Assembly (NCBI RefSeq): GCF_900102465.1
Contig: NZ_FNBW01000017.1
Span: forward strand, 1 to 64,000
Direction: 5' to 3'
From: Thalassobaculum litoreum DSM 18839
GTDB taxonomy: Bacteria; Pseudomonadota; Alphaproteobacteria; Thalassobaculales; Thalassobaculaceae
Length of the DNA stretch: 64,000 bases
This document shows positions 50,084 through 62,748 of the stretch, in pieces (position 1 is the stretch's first letter; each line of letters opens with the position of its first letter). The notes under the pieces are model-generated. The model worked only from the letters and a program-made list of their open reading frames with translations. It was not told where the DNA came from and ran no database searches. The position numbers and the translations under genes are program-made.

Positions 50084-51337
50084 ATGACCGCTCCCGCTCC
50101 CGCAATGGCGCCGCCCGCCACCCCCATGGCCCTCGACGGCATCCGCATCGTCGATGCCTCGCGCGTGCTGGCAGCCCCGATCGCGACCCAGACCCTGGGC
50201 GATCTCGGCGCCGATGTGATCAAGATCGAGCGGCCCGGCACCGGTGACGACATCCGGCGCTGGGGTCCGCCCTTCCTGAAGGACAGCGACGGCAATGACA
50301 CCACCGAGAGCGCCTACTATCTCGGCACCAACCGGAACAAGCGCTCGATCACCCTGGATTTCACCCAGCCCGAAGGCCGCGAGATCCTGTTCAAGCTCCT
50401 GGAGAACGCCGACGTCTTCGTGGAGAACTACAAGGTCGGCGACCTCGCCCGCCACGGCCTCGCCTACGACCAGATCCGGGAGCGCTTTCCCCGCCTGATC
50501 TACGCCAGCGTCACCGGCTTCGGACAGACCGGTCCCTATGCGCCGCGCCCGGGCTACGACCTGCTGGCCCAGGCCATGGGCGGCATCATGAGCGTCACCG
50601 GGGACCCGAGCGGCCAGCCGACCAAGGTGGGCGTCGCCATCGCCGACATGATGACCGGCATGTATACCACCAGCGCCATCCTGGCCGCGCTGCGCCACCG
50701 GGATGCGACCGGCCGGGGCCAGCAGATCGACGCAGCTTTGCTCGACACCCAGGTCGCCTGGCTTATGAACCAGGCGATGAACTATCTGGTCGGCGGCGTG
50801 GTGCCGGGACGACTCGGCAACGCCCATCCGAACGTCGCGCCCTACGAGGTGTTCGCCAGCGCCGACGGCTTCGTCATCGTCGGATGCGGCGCCGATCGCC
50901 AGTTCCATGCCTTCCTGCAGGTCGCCGGCCGACCGGAGCTGGCCGAGGACCCGCGCTTCGTCGACAACAGCGCGCGCCTCGCCAATATCGACGCGCTACG
51001 CCAGGTGATGGGCGAGATCGTCGCCACCCGCACCACCGACGCGTGGGTTTCGGACCTGGAGGCGGTCAAGGTGCCCTGCGGCCCGGTGAACACCATCGAC
51101 CGGGTCTTCGCCGACCCGCAGGTCCAGGCCCGCGGCATGGCGACTTCCATCCCCGGCCACGCCCTCAACCCGGAGGGCGTGCCGGCCGTCGCCTATCCGC
51201 TGAAGCTGTCGGAAACCCCCGCCACCTATCGCCGTCCGCCCCCGATTCTCGGCCAGCACACCGACGAGGTGCTGACCGGCGAGCTCGGACTCGACGCCGA
51301 GGCGGTCGCCAAGCTGCGGGAGGCAAAGGTGATCTGA
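50084..51337 (+). CDS. Class III CoA-transferase (CaiB/BaiF/Frc family)
   Basis: The 417-residue product has the family's N-terminal Rossmann part ([21 protein letters not shown] region, [16 protein letters not shown]) and the catalytic aspartate Asp159 in [13 protein letters not shown]. The glycine-rich loop and [14 protein letters not shown] block are as in formyl-CoA transferases. It should move CoA between two carboxylic acids; the acids are unknown. It is a single gene, divergent from the MAPEG gene across 155 bp with no clear promoter. Confidence 0.92.
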   Translation: MTAPAPAMAPPATPMALDGIRIVDASRVLAAPIATQTLGDLGADVIKIERPGTGDDIRRWGPPFLKDSDGNDTTESAYYLGTNRNKRSITLDFTQPEGREILFKLLENADVFVENYKVGDLARHGLAYDQIRERFPRLIYASVTGFGQTGPYAPRPGYDLLAQAMGGIMSVTGDPSGQPTKVGVAIADMMTGMYTTSAILAALRHRDATGRGQQIDAALLDTQVAWLMNQAMNYLVGGVVPGRLGNAHPNVAPYEVFASADGFVIVGCGADRQFHAFLQVAGRPELAEDPRFVDNSARLANIDALRQVMGEIVATRTTDAWVSDLEAVKVPCGPVNTIDRVFADPQVQARGMATSIPGHALNPEGVPAVAYPLKLSETPATYRRPPPILGQHTDEVLTGELGLDAEAVAKLREAKVI

Positions 51338-51404
51338 CAGTCGCCGCCGGTTTCTCTCGGGCGCGGTTGCCCGCGCGGCCAACGAGGCATATACAGCCCC
51401 TTTA

Positions 51405-52403
51405 ATGACCGACGCCCTTTCCCAGCTCGCCACGCCGGCATCCGATGATGACGGCCGCGCGTACCCCCACCGTCACCTGCTCGGCATCGAGGGGCTGACC
51501 CGACCGGATATCGATCTTCTGCTCGACCGGTCGGAGCGCTTCGTCGCCCAGAACCGCCAGCTGGACAAGAAAGCGTCCAGCCTGCGCGGTCGCACGGTGA
51601 TCAACCTGTTCTTCGAGAACTCCACCCGAACCCGCACGAGCTTCGAGCTGGCCGGCAAGCGACTCGGCGGCGACGTGATCAACATGTCCGTCAGCACCTC
51701 GTCGATCAAGAAGGGCGAGAGCCTGATCGACACGGCCATGACCCTGAACGCCATGCACCCCGACGCCCTGGTGGTCCGCCATTCGGAATCCGGCGCGGTG
51801 CACCTGCTGGCGGAGAAGGTGAACTGCTCGGTGATCAATGCCGGCGACGGCAGCCACGAGCACCCGACCCAGGCCCTCCTCGACGCGCTGACCATCCGCC
51901 GGCGCAAGGGGCACCTGGAAGGGCTGGAAGTTGCGATCTGCGGCGACGTCGCCCACAGCCGGGTGGCGCGCTCCAACATCCACCTGCTGTCGATCATGGG
52001 CGCCCGGGTGCGGCTCGTCGCCCCGCCAACCCTGCTGCCCAGCGGCATCGAACGCATGGGCGTGGAGATCCACCACGACATGGAGCGCGGCATCGCCGGC
52101 TGCGACATCGTCATGATGCTGCGGCTGCAGACCGAGCGGATGCGCGGCTCCTTCGTGCCGTCGGTGCGCGAGTATTTCCGCTATTTCGGCCTCGACGTGG
52201 ACAAGCTCCAGGCCGCCAAGCCGGACGCGCTGATCATGCATCCGGGGCCGATGAACCGTGGGGTGGAGATCGACAGCCTCGTGGCCGACGACATCGACCG
52301 CTCGCTGATCCGCGAGCAGGTGGAGATGGGCGTCGCCGTGCGCATGGCGATCCTCGACATCCTCGTCAGCAACCAGACCGAACCCTGGGCGAAGAACCAA
52401 TGA
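51405..52403 (+). CDS. pyrB: Aspartate carbamoyltransferase catalytic subunit
   Basis: PyrB joins carbamoyl phosphate and aspartate in pyrimidine synthesis. The 332-residue product has the carbamoyl-phosphate motif [20 protein letters not shown] (20 residues, about 65-84), then [20 protein letters not shown] (20), and the aspartate-binding RLQTERM region. Its stop overlaps the next ATG (ATGA). Coupling to a dihydroorotase-like partner fits the class of bacterial ATCases that need a PyrC-like scaffold and not PyrI. Confidence 0.96.
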   Translation: MTDALSQLATPASDDDGRAYPHRHLLGIEGLTRPDIDLLLDRSERFVAQNRQLDKKASSLRGRTVINLFFENSTRTRTSFELAGKRLGGDVINMSVSTSSIKKGESLIDTAMTLNAMHPDALVVRHSESGAVHLLAEKVNCSVINAGDGSHEHPTQALLDALTIRRRKGHLEGLEVAICGDVAHSRVARSNIHLLSIMGARVRLVAPPTLLPSGIERMGVEIHHDMERGIAGCDIVMMLRLQTERMRGSFVPSVREYFRYFGLDVDKLQAAKPDALIMHPGPMNRGVEIDSLVADDIDRSLIREQVEMGVAVRMAILDILVSNQTEPWAKNQ

Positions 52404-53734
52404 GGCCGACCCTCTACAAGAACGCCCGCCTGCTGGATCCGGCCAGCGGTCTCGACGCCAAAGGCGCGCTGCTGACCCGCGACGGCAAGATCGTCGAGGT
52501 CGGCCCGCAGGTCTTCGTCGACGCCATCCAGGAAGACGTGGAGGTGGTCGACTGCGCCGGCCGCTGCCTGGCGCCGGGCCTGGTCGACATGCGCGTCCAG
52601 GTCCGCGAGCCGGGCGACGAGCATATGGAAACCCTCGCCTCGGCCCAGAAGGCGGCGGTCGCCGGCGGCGTCACCACCTTCGCCACCCTGCCGAACACCA
52701 ACCCGATCATCGACGACGTGTCGCTGCTGGAGTTCGTCGAGCGCCGGGCGCTGGAGGTCGGGCTCGCCAACGTCCATCCCTATGCCGCCGCCACCAAGGG
52801 GCTGCGCGGCCAGGAGATGACCGAGTTCGGCATGCTGGCCGACAGCGGGGCCGTCGCCTTCACCGACGGCGAGCACGCCATCGCCGACGCGCTGGTCATG
52901 CGCAGGGCGCTGTCCTACGCCAGCATCTTCAAGCGCACCATCGTCCAGCATCCCGAGGATCCGGCCCTGGCCCGCGAGGGCTCGGCCAACGAGGGCGAGA
53001 CCGCGACCCGCCTGGGCCTGGCCGGCATCCCGGCGGTGGCCGAGGTGATGATGGTGGAGCGCGACCTGCGGCTGGTTGAACTCACCGGCGGCAGCTACCA
53101 CGCCGCCCATCTGTCCACCGGGGCCGCCATCGACGCGATCCGTCAGGCGAAGAAGCGCGGCCTGCCGGTGACCTGCGACACCGCCCCGCCCTATTTCGCG
53201 CTGAACGAGGGCGCGGTGGTCGACTACCGCACCTTCGCCCGGCTCTCCCCGCCGCTGCGCAGCGAGCAGGACCGGCTGGCCGTGGTCGCCGGGGTGGCCG
53301 ACGGCACGATCGACGCCATCGCCAGCGACCATGCCCCGCACGACCAGGACAGCAAGCGCGTGCCCTTCGCCCAGGCTCAGCCGGGCGGCGTCGGGCTGGA
53401 GACGCTGCTGGCGATCAGCCTGGAACTGGTCCATACCGAGGCGATGAGCCTGCTCGACCTGCTGCACCGGCTCACGGTGGCGCCGGCGCGCATCCTCGGC
53501 CTGCCCTACGGCACGCTGGCGGTCGGCGGCGACGCCGATCTGGTGATCTTCGATCTGAACCGGGCCGGCAAGGTTGAGCCGGAGCGTTTCGCCTCGAAAT
53601 CGCGCAACACGCCGTTCGACGGCCGGCCCATCGAGGGCCGTGTCTGGCGCACGGTCTATCGCGGCACGACCGTTTATGATGTAGAGACCGAGACACCACC
53701 TCCGATACGACGCAGGGCTTTCGTCGATGCCTGA
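52400..53734 (+). CDS. pyrC: Dihydroorotase-like protein, probably non-catalytic PyrC' (PyrX) partner of PyrB
   Basis: The 444-residue product has the class I dihydroorotase fold. The first metal motif, normally DxHxHxREPG, reads [10 protein letters not shown] (residues 63-72), so both histidines are replaced (Arg65 and Gln67). Other metal or substrate positions are kept: [24 protein letters not shown] and [16 protein letters not shown]. Loss of the first two ligands is known from PyrC' scaffolds that hold the ATCase dodecamer together. Translation is coupled to pyrB. A true dihydroorotase is then expected elsewhere in the genome. The missing residues are seen; loss of activity is inference. 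Confidence 0.85.
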   Translation: MRPTLYKNARLLDPASGLDAKGALLTRDGKIVEVGPQVFVDAIQEDVEVVDCAGRCLAPGLVDMRVQVREPGDEHMETLASAQKAAVAGGVTTFATLPNTNPIIDDVSLLEFVERRALEVGLANVHPYAAATKGLRGQEMTEFGMLADSGAVAFTDGEHAIADALVMRRALSYASIFKRTIVQHPEDPALAREGSANEGETATRLGLAGIPAVAEVMMVERDLRLVELTGGSYHAAHLSTGAAIDAIRQAKKRGLPVTCDTAPPYFALNEGAVVDYRTFARLSPPLRSEQDRLAVVAGVADGTIDAIASDHAPHDQDSKRVPFAQAQPGGVGLETLLAISLELVHTEAMSLLDLLHRLTVAPARILGLPYGTLAVGGDADLVIFDLNRAGKVEPERFASKSRNTPFDGRPIEGRVWRTVYRGTTVYDVETETPPPIRRRAFVDA

Positions 53735-54344
53735 TCCGCTGGGACCGTTCGAATACACGTGGCCGTTCTATGCCGGCTTCCTGCTCGCCTACCTGGTGGG
53801 ATCCATCCCGTTCGGGCTGTTGCTCACCCGGTTCGCCGGGCTGGGGGACATCCGGGCCATCGGCTCGCGCAACATCGGCGCCACCAACGTGCTGCGCACC
53901 GGCCGCAAGGGTCTGGCCGCCGCGACCCTGCTGCTGGACGGCGGCAAGGGGATCGTGGCCGTCGCCGTCGGCTGGCAGTTCGGAACGGACATGGCCGTGC
54001 TGGCGGCGGTCGGCGTCGTGCTCGGGCACTGCTTCCCGGTCTGGCTTAAGTTCAAAGGCGGCAAGGGCGTGGCCACCGCCATCGGCGTCTGGCTGGCGCT
54101 GGTGCCGAATGTCGGCGTGGTGGTCTGCGGCCTGTGGCTCGCTATCGCCTTCGTGTTCCGCTACTCCTCGGTCGCCGCCCTGGTGGCGATGGCGGTCGCA
54201 CCGTTCCTCGCCTGGCACCTGGAAGGCCCGCAGATCGCCCAGGCCGGGGGCGCGATCGCCGTGATCATCTGGCTGCGCCACTACCAGAACATCCGCCGCC
54301 TGCTGAAGGGCGAAGAGAGCAAGATCAGCTTCCGCAAGAAGTGA
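53727..54344 (+). CDS. plsY: Acyl-phosphate:glycerol-3-phosphate acyltransferase
   Basis: PlsY makes lysophosphatidic acid in the inner membrane, using acyl phosphate from PlsX. The 205-residue product has the three conserved loops: YLVGSIPFGLLLTRFAG with GSIP, SRNIGATNVLRTGRK, and WLKFKGGKGVATAIG. It has five hydrophobic helices and overlaps the end of the pyrC-like gene by 8 nt. Confidence 0.96.
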   Translation: MPDPLGPFEYTWPFYAGFLLAYLVGSIPFGLLLTRFAGLGDIRAIGSRNIGATNVLRTGRKGLAAATLLLDGGKGIVAVAVGWQFGTDMAVLAAVGVVLGHCFPVWLKFKGGKGVATAIGVWLALVPNVGVVVCGLWLAIAFVFRYSSVAALVAMAVAPFLAWHLEGPQIAQAGGAIAVIIWLRHYQNIRRLLKGEESKISFRKK

Positions 54345-54362
54345 AACCGCGAAAGCGGTTTC
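54343..54362 (+). terminator. Hairpin overlapping the plsY stop
   Basis: GAAACCGC-GAAA-GCGGTTTC is a perfect 8-bp stem closed by a stable GNRA tetraloop, beginning inside the plsY stop codon. No full U tract follows, so it may be a partial terminator or a 3' protecting stem. Confidence 0.5.
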
Positions 54363-54456
54363 GTCTGCCGTCGCTCGTTTCGATTTAGCATCGACAGCGA
54401 AACGGCCCCCGGCCCTCCCATAGCCTCGGCGACCTTTATCGCCAGGGAGCCGGCCG

Positions 54457-55626
54457 ATGTCCTCCGCCACCGCACGCGACACCGCACCCGCCCGCCTCGC
54501 CGACCGGGAGCGGATCGCCCGGCTGCGCCTGATCCGCACCGAGAATGTCGGCCCGATCACCTTCCGCCAGTTGCTCGAGCGGTTCGGCAGTGCGGAGAAG
54601 GCGATTGCCGCCCTGCCCGAACTGGCACGGCGCGGCGGCCGTCGCCACCCGCTGCGGGTGCCCTCCGTCGCCGCGGCCGAGCGCGAGCTGGAGGACACAG
54701 CCCGTGTCGGCGCGGCCCTGGTGGTCTACGGCGACCCGGCCTATCCCCCCGCCCTGGCGGCGGTCGAGGACGCCCCCGGCGCCTTCTCCCTGATCGGCCA
54801 TGCCCACCTGCTGGCCGCGCGCGCGGTGGCGATCGTCGGCGCCCGCAACGCCTCGATGAACGGCCGCAAACTGGCCCAGGTCCTGGCGCGCGAGATCGGC
54901 CTGGGCGGCTACGCGGTCGCCTCCGGTCTCGCCCGCGGTATCGACGGGTCCGCCCATGAGGGTGCGCTGGAGAGCGGGACGCTGGCGGTCGTCGCAGGCG
55001 GAATCGACGTGATCTACCCGCCGGAGCACACCGACCTGTTCCACCGCATCGCCGAGACCGGCGCCGTCATCGCCGAGCAGCCGGTCGGCACCACGCCCCA
55101 GGCCCGGCACTTCCCGTCGCGCAACCGCATCATCGCCGGGCTCAGTCTCGGCGTGCTGGTGGTCGAGGCGGCGAGCCGATCGGGCTCGCTGATCACCGCC
55201 CGCCGGGCGCTGGATCAGGGCCGCGAGGTCTTCGCGGTTCCCGGCTCCCCGCTCGACCCGCGATGCGGCGGAACCAACGGTCTGATCAAGGAGGGTGCCG
55301 CCTTTCTCGTCGAGTCCGCGTCCGACGTGCTGCGGATTCTGGACGGCTTGCCCCAGAGAAAATTGGGGGAACCGCAACGGCGCGATTGGGAGGGCTCCTA
55401 TGACGGCGAAGCCCTTGATACGCCCACGATAGATGTGGACGAAACCGCCCGCCGTCAGGTCCTGGAAGCGCTGGGCTGCGAACCGGTCGCGGTTGACGAA
55501 CTGATCCGCGGGTGCCAATTGTCGGCTCCGATCGTCGCGACGGTGCTTCTGGAAGCGGAGCTTGCGGGGCTTATTGACCGCCATCCCGGAAACCAGGTGT
55601 CGCGGCGAATGGACATACCGACCTGA
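54457..55626 (+). CDS. dprA: DNA-processing protein DprA
   Basis: DprA loads RecA on incoming single-stranded DNA during transformation, and is also kept by many bacteria without known competence. The 389-residue product has an N-terminal helical SAM-like part (LIRTENVGPITFRQLLERFG, 20 residues). The extended Rossmann fold follows (VAIVGARNASMNGRKLAQ, SGLARGIDGSAHEGAL, FPSRNRIIAGLSLGVLVVEA, 20). A C-terminal winged-helix domain is at about 325-380 (VLEALGCEPVAVDELIRGC). The order plsY-dprA-topA is usual in alphaproteobacteria. Confidence 0.95.
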   Translation: MSSATARDTAPARLADRERIARLRLIRTENVGPITFRQLLERFGSAEKAIAALPELARRGGRRHPLRVPSVAAAERELEDTARVGAALVVYGDPAYPPALAAVEDAPGAFSLIGHAHLLAARAVAIVGARNASMNGRKLAQVLAREIGLGGYAVASGLARGIDGSAHEGALESGTLAVVAGGIDVIYPPEHTDLFHRIAETGAVIAEQPVGTTPQARHFPSRNRIIAGLSLGVLVVEAASRSGSLITARRALDQGREVFAVPGSPLDPRCGGTNGLIKEGAAFLVESASDVLRILDGLPQRKLGEPQRRDWEGSYDGEALDTPTIDVDETARRQVLEALGCEPVAVDELIRGCQLSAPIVATVLLEAELAGLIDRHPGNQVSRRMDIPT

Positions 55627-55685
55627 CCGCCCGGCCTTCCGTCGGCCGCCGTTCGGGCCGGATCCTGGGAAAGCGAACGGTACGT

Positions 55686-58415
<2,730 letters not shown>

Positions 58416-58426
58416 GCGCCGACCAC

Positions 58427-60658
58427 GTGGCCCGTCCCCCCGCCCAGCTTCCCACCCGTGAGCAGATCCTCGCCTTCGTCGAGGACAGCCCCACCCCGGT
58501 CGGCCGCCGCGAGATCGCCCGCGCGTTCGACGTGAAGGGGCCGATGCGCGCGGAGCTGCGCGGGCTGCTGAAGGAGATGGCCGAGGCCGGCGACCTGGAC
58601 ATGGGCCGCAAGCGCAAGGTGGCACCGCCGGGCGCTCTGCCGGAAGTGACCGTGCTCGAGGTCACCGGCACCGACAAGGACGGCGAGGTCATGGCCCGCG
58701 CCGTCGGCCGCGAGGCCGAGGAGCCGGCGCCGCGCATCCATATCCTGCCCGACCGCCGCTCCGGCCCCATGGGTTCCGGCGACCGCGCCCTGTGCCGCCT
58801 GGAGCGCGCCGGCGAGAGCTTCTACATCGCCCGGGTGATCCGCCGCTTGGGCCGCACTGCCGCGCGCACCTTCGGCGTGTTCGAGAAGACCGCCGATGGC
58901 GGCCGGGTCCGCCCGACCGACAAGAAGGCGAAGTCGGAGATCCGCATTCCCAAGGGCGACGAGAAGGAAGCCGTCACCGGCGACCTGGTCACCGTGGAGA
59001 TCATGCCCAAAGGGCGGCTCGGCCTGCCGGTCGGCCGGGTGATCGAGCGTTTCGCCGGCGCCGCCGACCCGCGCTCCTTCAGCCGCATCGCCATTCACGA
59101 GCAGGAGATCCCCGACGTCTTCCCCGAGGCGGCGGAGGCCCTGGCGGAGAAGGCGAAGCCGGTGTCGCTGGGCAAGCGCACCGACCTGCGTGCGCTTCCG
59201 CTTGTGACCATCGACGGCATCGACGCCCGGGATTTCGACGACGCCGTGTTCGCCGAGGCAGACGAGGATCCGGCCAATCCCGGCGGCTTCCGACTGCTGG
59301 TGGCCATCGCCGACGTGGCCCATTACGTGCGCCCCGGCGACGCGTTGGACCGCGAGGCGTTGAAGCGCGGCAACTCGGTCTATTTCCCCGACCGGGTCGT
59401 GCCGATGCTGCCCGAGGCCCTGTCCAACGGGCTGTGCTCGCTGCGCCCCGACGAGGACCGCGCCTGCCTGGCCGTCGAGATCGTCATCGATTCCGAAGGC
59501 AACAAGCGCCGCCACAAGTTCATGCGCGGGCTGATGCGCTCCCAGGCCCGCCTCACCTACCGCCAGGTCCAGCAGGCCCGCGACGGCGGCAGCACCGAAG
59601 GCATCCCCGACGGCATCCTGGAGCCGCTCTACGGCGCCTTCGCCGCCCTGCGCAAGGCGCGCACGGAGCGCGGCGCGCTGGACATCGAGCTACCGGAGAA
59701 GCGGGTGATCCTGGACGAGTCCGGCAACATCACCGAGATCGGCATCCGCGAGCGTCTCGACGCCCATATGCTGATCGAGGAGTTCATGGTCTTGGCCAAT
59801 GTCTGCGCGGCGGAGACCCTGGAGGACCGGCGCCAGCCCTGCATGTACCGGGTGCACGAGACCCCGGACCCGGAGAAGGTCGCCGCCCTGTCCGAGGTGC
59901 TGGACGGGCTCGGCATCGCCTTCGCCAAGGGCCAGGTGGTACGCCCGAAGACCTTCAACGGCGTGCTCGCCAAGGTGAAGGGCGAGCCGCATGAGCGCAT
60001 GGTCAACGAACTGGTCCTGCGCTCCCAGTCCCAGGCGGTCTACGCACCGGAGAACCTGGGCCATTTCGGTCTGGCGCTGACCAAATACGCCCATTTCACC
60101 TCGCCGATCCGACGCTATTCCGACCTGCTGGTGCACCGCGCGCTGATCCGCGGCCTGAAATTCGGCGAGGACGGGCTGCGGCCAGACGACGACAGCGAGT
60201 TCCAGGAATGGGGCGAGCACATCTCCATGACCGAGCGCCGGGCCGCCGTGGCCGAGCGCACGACCATGGACCGCTACCTCGCCCGCCACCTGGCGGACCG
60301 GGTCGGCGGGATCTTCCCCGGCCGGATCAACGGCGTGACCAAGTTCGGCGTCTTCGTCACCCTGGACGAGACCGGGGCCGACGGGCTGGTGCCGATCCGC
60401 TCCCTGCCGGACGACTATTACGACCATGACGACGTGCACCACACGCTCACCGGCCGCTCGCATGGCTGGATCTTCCGCCTGGGCGACCGGGTGGAAGTGC
60501 GGCTGGTCGATGCCGACGCGGCGTCGGGCGGGATCGTGGTGGAGATCGTGTCGGGCGGCGAACAGGGCACGGCGCCGCGCGGCGGGCGGCGTCACGGCGG
60601 TCCCAAGCGGCGCCCGCAGGCGCGCGGACGCCCGCCCAAGGGACGCAAGCGGCGGTGA
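58427..60658 (+). CDS. rnr: Ribonuclease R
   Basis: RNase R is a processive 3'-5' exoribonuclease able to unwind structured RNA. The 743-residue product has an N-terminal winged-helix part (REQILAFVEDSPTPVGRREI, 20 residues), cold-shock OB domains, and the RNB catalytic domain with the aspartate cluster IDGIDARDFDDAVFAEADED (20, about 263-282). An S1 domain follows (about 625-700: GVFVTLDETGADGLVPI), then a basic tail (RRHGGPKRRPQARGR). A GTG start at 58427 lies 11 nt after topA, so the two are probably co-transcribed. Confidence 0.96.
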   Translation: MARPPAQLPTREQILAFVEDSPTPVGRREIARAFDVKGPMRAELRGLLKEMAEAGDLDMGRKRKVAPPGALPEVTVLEVTGTDKDGEVMARAVGREAEEPAPRIHILPDRRSGPMGSGDRALCRLERAGESFYIARVIRRLGRTAARTFGVFEKTADGGRVRPTDKKAKSEIRIPKGDEKEAVTGDLVTVEIMPKGRLGLPVGRVIERFAGAADPRSFSRIAIHEQEIPDVFPEAAEALAEKAKPVSLGKRTDLRALPLVTIDGIDARDFDDAVFAEADEDPANPGGFRLLVAIADVAHYVRPGDALDREALKRGNSVYFPDRVVPMLPEALSNGLCSLRPDEDRACLAVEIVIDSEGNKRRHKFMRGLMRSQARLTYRQVQQARDGGSTEGIPDGILEPLYGAFAALRKARTERGALDIELPEKRVILDESGNITEIGIRERLDAHMLIEEFMVLANVCAAETLEDRRQPCMYRVHETPDPEKVAALSEVLDGLGIAFAKGQVVRPKTFNGVLAKVKGEPHERMVNELVLRSQSQAVYAPENLGHFGLALTKYAHFTSPIRRYSDLLVHRALIRGLKFGEDGLRPDDDSEFQEWGEHISMTERRAAVAERTTMDRYLARHLADRVGGIFPGRINGVTKFGVFVTLDETGADGLVPIRSLPDDYYDHDDVHHTLTGRSHGWIFRLGDRVEVRLVDADAASGGIVVEIVSGGEQGTAPRGGRRHGGPKRRPQARGRPPKGRKRR

Positions 60659-60764
60659 CTGCACTCGCGCGGTCCGGTGGTGGCGATTGATTCACCCCCG
60701 GATTTGCAGCATTGTTGATGCATCGCGGAATACGAATTCCAAGCGCCATGTCGAGTGCCCGTGA

Positions 60765-62378
60765 ATGTCACAGCCTGGTCGGTTCTCGCCGTTCAAACCG
60801 TTCCCGTCGGTCGCCCTTCGGCGCCTAGGTATCGCCGGCCTCGCCCTGCTGCTGCTCGGCTCCTGCACGGGCTCGCGGCCGCAATCCGGTGGTCCGACCT
60901 CCTTCGCCATGGATACCGGCGCGGAGGCCTTCTCGATCGGCTATGAGGGCATCGCCGACCTGTATGTGGAGCCGGTGCCGACCCAGTCCCTGGCCCTGGC
61001 GGCACTGGACGGCGTCGCCGCCCTGGACCCGGCCATCGACTTCGTGCGGCGTGGCGACTCGCTGATCGTCACCGAAACCGGCACCCCCTTCGCCAAATTC
61101 ACCGTGCCGGCGGATGACAGCCCGACCCACTGGGCCCGGCTGACCGCCGCAGCGATCGAGGCGGCGCGCAAGCGCTCCGCGGTTCTGGCGGATACCGCCG
61201 CCGACCGGCTCTACGAAGTCGCCTTCGACGCCATCACCGGCAAGCTCGACCGGTTCTCGCGCTACCACAACGCCGCCGAGACCCGGGCCGGGCGGGCCGC
61301 GCGCAAGGGCTATACCGGCATCGGCGTCACCATCGGCGAGACCGACGGATCGGTCGTCGTCGCCTCGGTCTTCCACGGCTCGCCCGCCCATTCGGCCGGG
61401 CTGAAGGCCGGCGACCGATTCGTTTCGGTGGACGGCACGCCGGTCGCCGGCAAGGACATGGAGACGACCGCCAACCTGCTGCGCGGCGCCATCGGCACGA
61501 CGGTGGCGATTCGCGTCGCCCGCGGCGGCGAGGCCAAGGACGTCACGATCCTGCGCCAACGGGTGATCGAGGACACGGTCCGGTTCGTGCCGATCGACGG
61601 CATTGCCTATTTCAACGTCAGCGGCTTCAACAGCGACACCGCCAACGCCCTGTCCCAGGCCCTGATCGAGGCCAAGGCGACGCTCGGCGAGGATCTGCCG
61701 GGCATCATCCTGGACCTGCGGCAGAATCGCGGCGGCACCCTGGACGAGGCGGTCGAGGTGGCCGACCTGTTCGTGGACAACGGCATCATCCTGGAGACCC
61801 AGGGCCGGCACAGCATGTCCCGGCACCGCTACGACGCCCAGTACGGCAACACCACGACCCTGGCCCCCATCGCCGTGCTGATCGACAGCGGCTCGGCCTC
61901 CGCCGCCGAGGTGGTGGCCGCCGCCCTGCAGGATTCAGGCCGCGCCCTGGTGATCGGCGCCCGCTCTTACGGCAAGGGCACGGTGCAGCGCGTAATCGAC
62001 ATTCCGCCGATCGCCAGCGAACTGATTCTCACCTGGGCGCGCATGCATGCGCCATCGGGCTACCCGCTCGCCGATTTCGGGGTGTTCCCGTCGATCTGCA
62101 CGCCGGATTACGGCGACGACCCGGAGGTCAGCGCCGCTGCCCTCGAGTCGGGCGAGCTGCGGCTCAGCGAGACCATGCAGAAGCGGCTCTACGTGACCCG
62201 CATGGACGAGTCGGAGCGCCAGAAGCTGCTGGCCTGGTGCCATGCCGACCACCCGCCCTCGACCACCGACACCGACACACGGCTCGCCCTGCGCCTGCTG
62301 TCGGACCGCAAGCTTTTCCAGCTCGCCTTCCACGCCTCCCGCGTGGCCCTGGGCGAGCGGCCGAAGGATCTGAACTAA
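60765..62378 (+). CDS. Lipoprotein S41-family (CtpA-like) protease with PDZ domain
   Basis: The 537-residue product has a lipoprotein signal (LGIAGLALLLLGSC, lipobox LGSC at about residues 31-34). A helical N-terminal region is followed by a PDZ domain (about 178-265: GIGVTIGETDGSVVVASVF, SAGLKAGDRFVSVDG). The S41 catalytic domain has Ser in IDSGSASAAEVVAAAL and Lys in RSYGKGTVQRVI, the usual Ser-Lys dyad. The family trims or destroys periplasmic proteins by their C-termini. ATG 60765 is chosen. It lies between rnr and rpmG, and an unknown role in envelope turnover is likely. Confidence 0.92.
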   Translation: MSQPGRFSPFKPFPSVALRRLGIAGLALLLLGSCTGSRPQSGGPTSFAMDTGAEAFSIGYEGIADLYVEPVPTQSLALAALDGVAALDPAIDFVRRGDSLIVTETGTPFAKFTVPADDSPTHWARLTAAAIEAARKRSAVLADTAADRLYEVAFDAITGKLDRFSRYHNAAETRAGRAARKGYTGIGVTIGETDGSVVVASVFHGSPAHSAGLKAGDRFVSVDGTPVAGKDMETTANLLRGAIGTTVAIRVARGGEAKDVTILRQRVIEDTVRFVPIDGIAYFNVSGFNSDTANALSQALIEAKATLGEDLPGIILDLRQNRGGTLDEAVEVADLFVDNGIILETQGRHSMSRHRYDAQYGNTTTLAPIAVLIDSGSASAAEVVAAALQDSGRALVIGARSYGKGTVQRVIDIPPIASELILTWARMHAPSGYPLADFGVFPSICTPDYGDDPEVSAAALESGELRLSETMQKRLYVTRMDESERQKLLAWCHADHPPSTTDTDTRLALRLLSDRKLFQLAFHASRVALGERPKDLN

Positions 62379-62443
62379 GCACGCTTGACATGTGCGGCGC
62401 CGTAGCTATTTTGCGGCCTCCGCGAAGGCGAAGGAGATGAAAG

Positions 62444-62611
62444 ATGGCGAAGCCCGCGACCGTTCTGATCAAGATGGTCAGCACCGCCGAGACTGGGTAC
62501 TTCTACGTGACCAAGAAGAACCCGCGCACCAAGACCGAGAAGCTCGAGCTGCGCAAGTACGACCCGGTCGCGCGCAAGCACGTCCTGTTCAAGGAAGCCA
62601 AGATCAAGTGA
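62444..62611 (+). CDS. rpmG: 50S ribosomal protein L33
   Basis: A 55-residue basic protein starting at ATG 62444 behind AAGGAGATGAAAG. The sequence [20 protein letters not shown] continues with [20 protein letters not shown] and [12 protein letters not shown], the standard L33 pattern. It lacks the CxxC zinc pairs, so this is the zinc-independent form. A strong terminator follows. Confidence 0.97.
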   Translation: MAKPATVLIKMVSTAETGYFYVTKKNPRTKTEKLELRKYDPVARKHVLFKEAKIK

Positions 62612-62637
62612 TCCTGGCCACAGGCTGACGACCCCGA

Positions 62638-62667
62638 GGGTCGCCCGGTGGGCGGCCCTTTTGTTTT
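62638..62667 (+). terminator. Rho-independent terminator after rpmG
   Basis: GGGTCGCCC-GGT-GGGCGGCCC forms a 9-bp stem (one G-U pair) followed by TTTTGTTTT, 26 nt past the rpmG stop. Confidence 0.9.
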
Positions 62668-62748
62668 GTGCTGAGCCGTTCTGTTCAGGAGGACGGTGCT
62701 GCGCGGAGAGACTGTGTTGCGGCGGACGGCCCGGGCCGGTCTCGTCGG

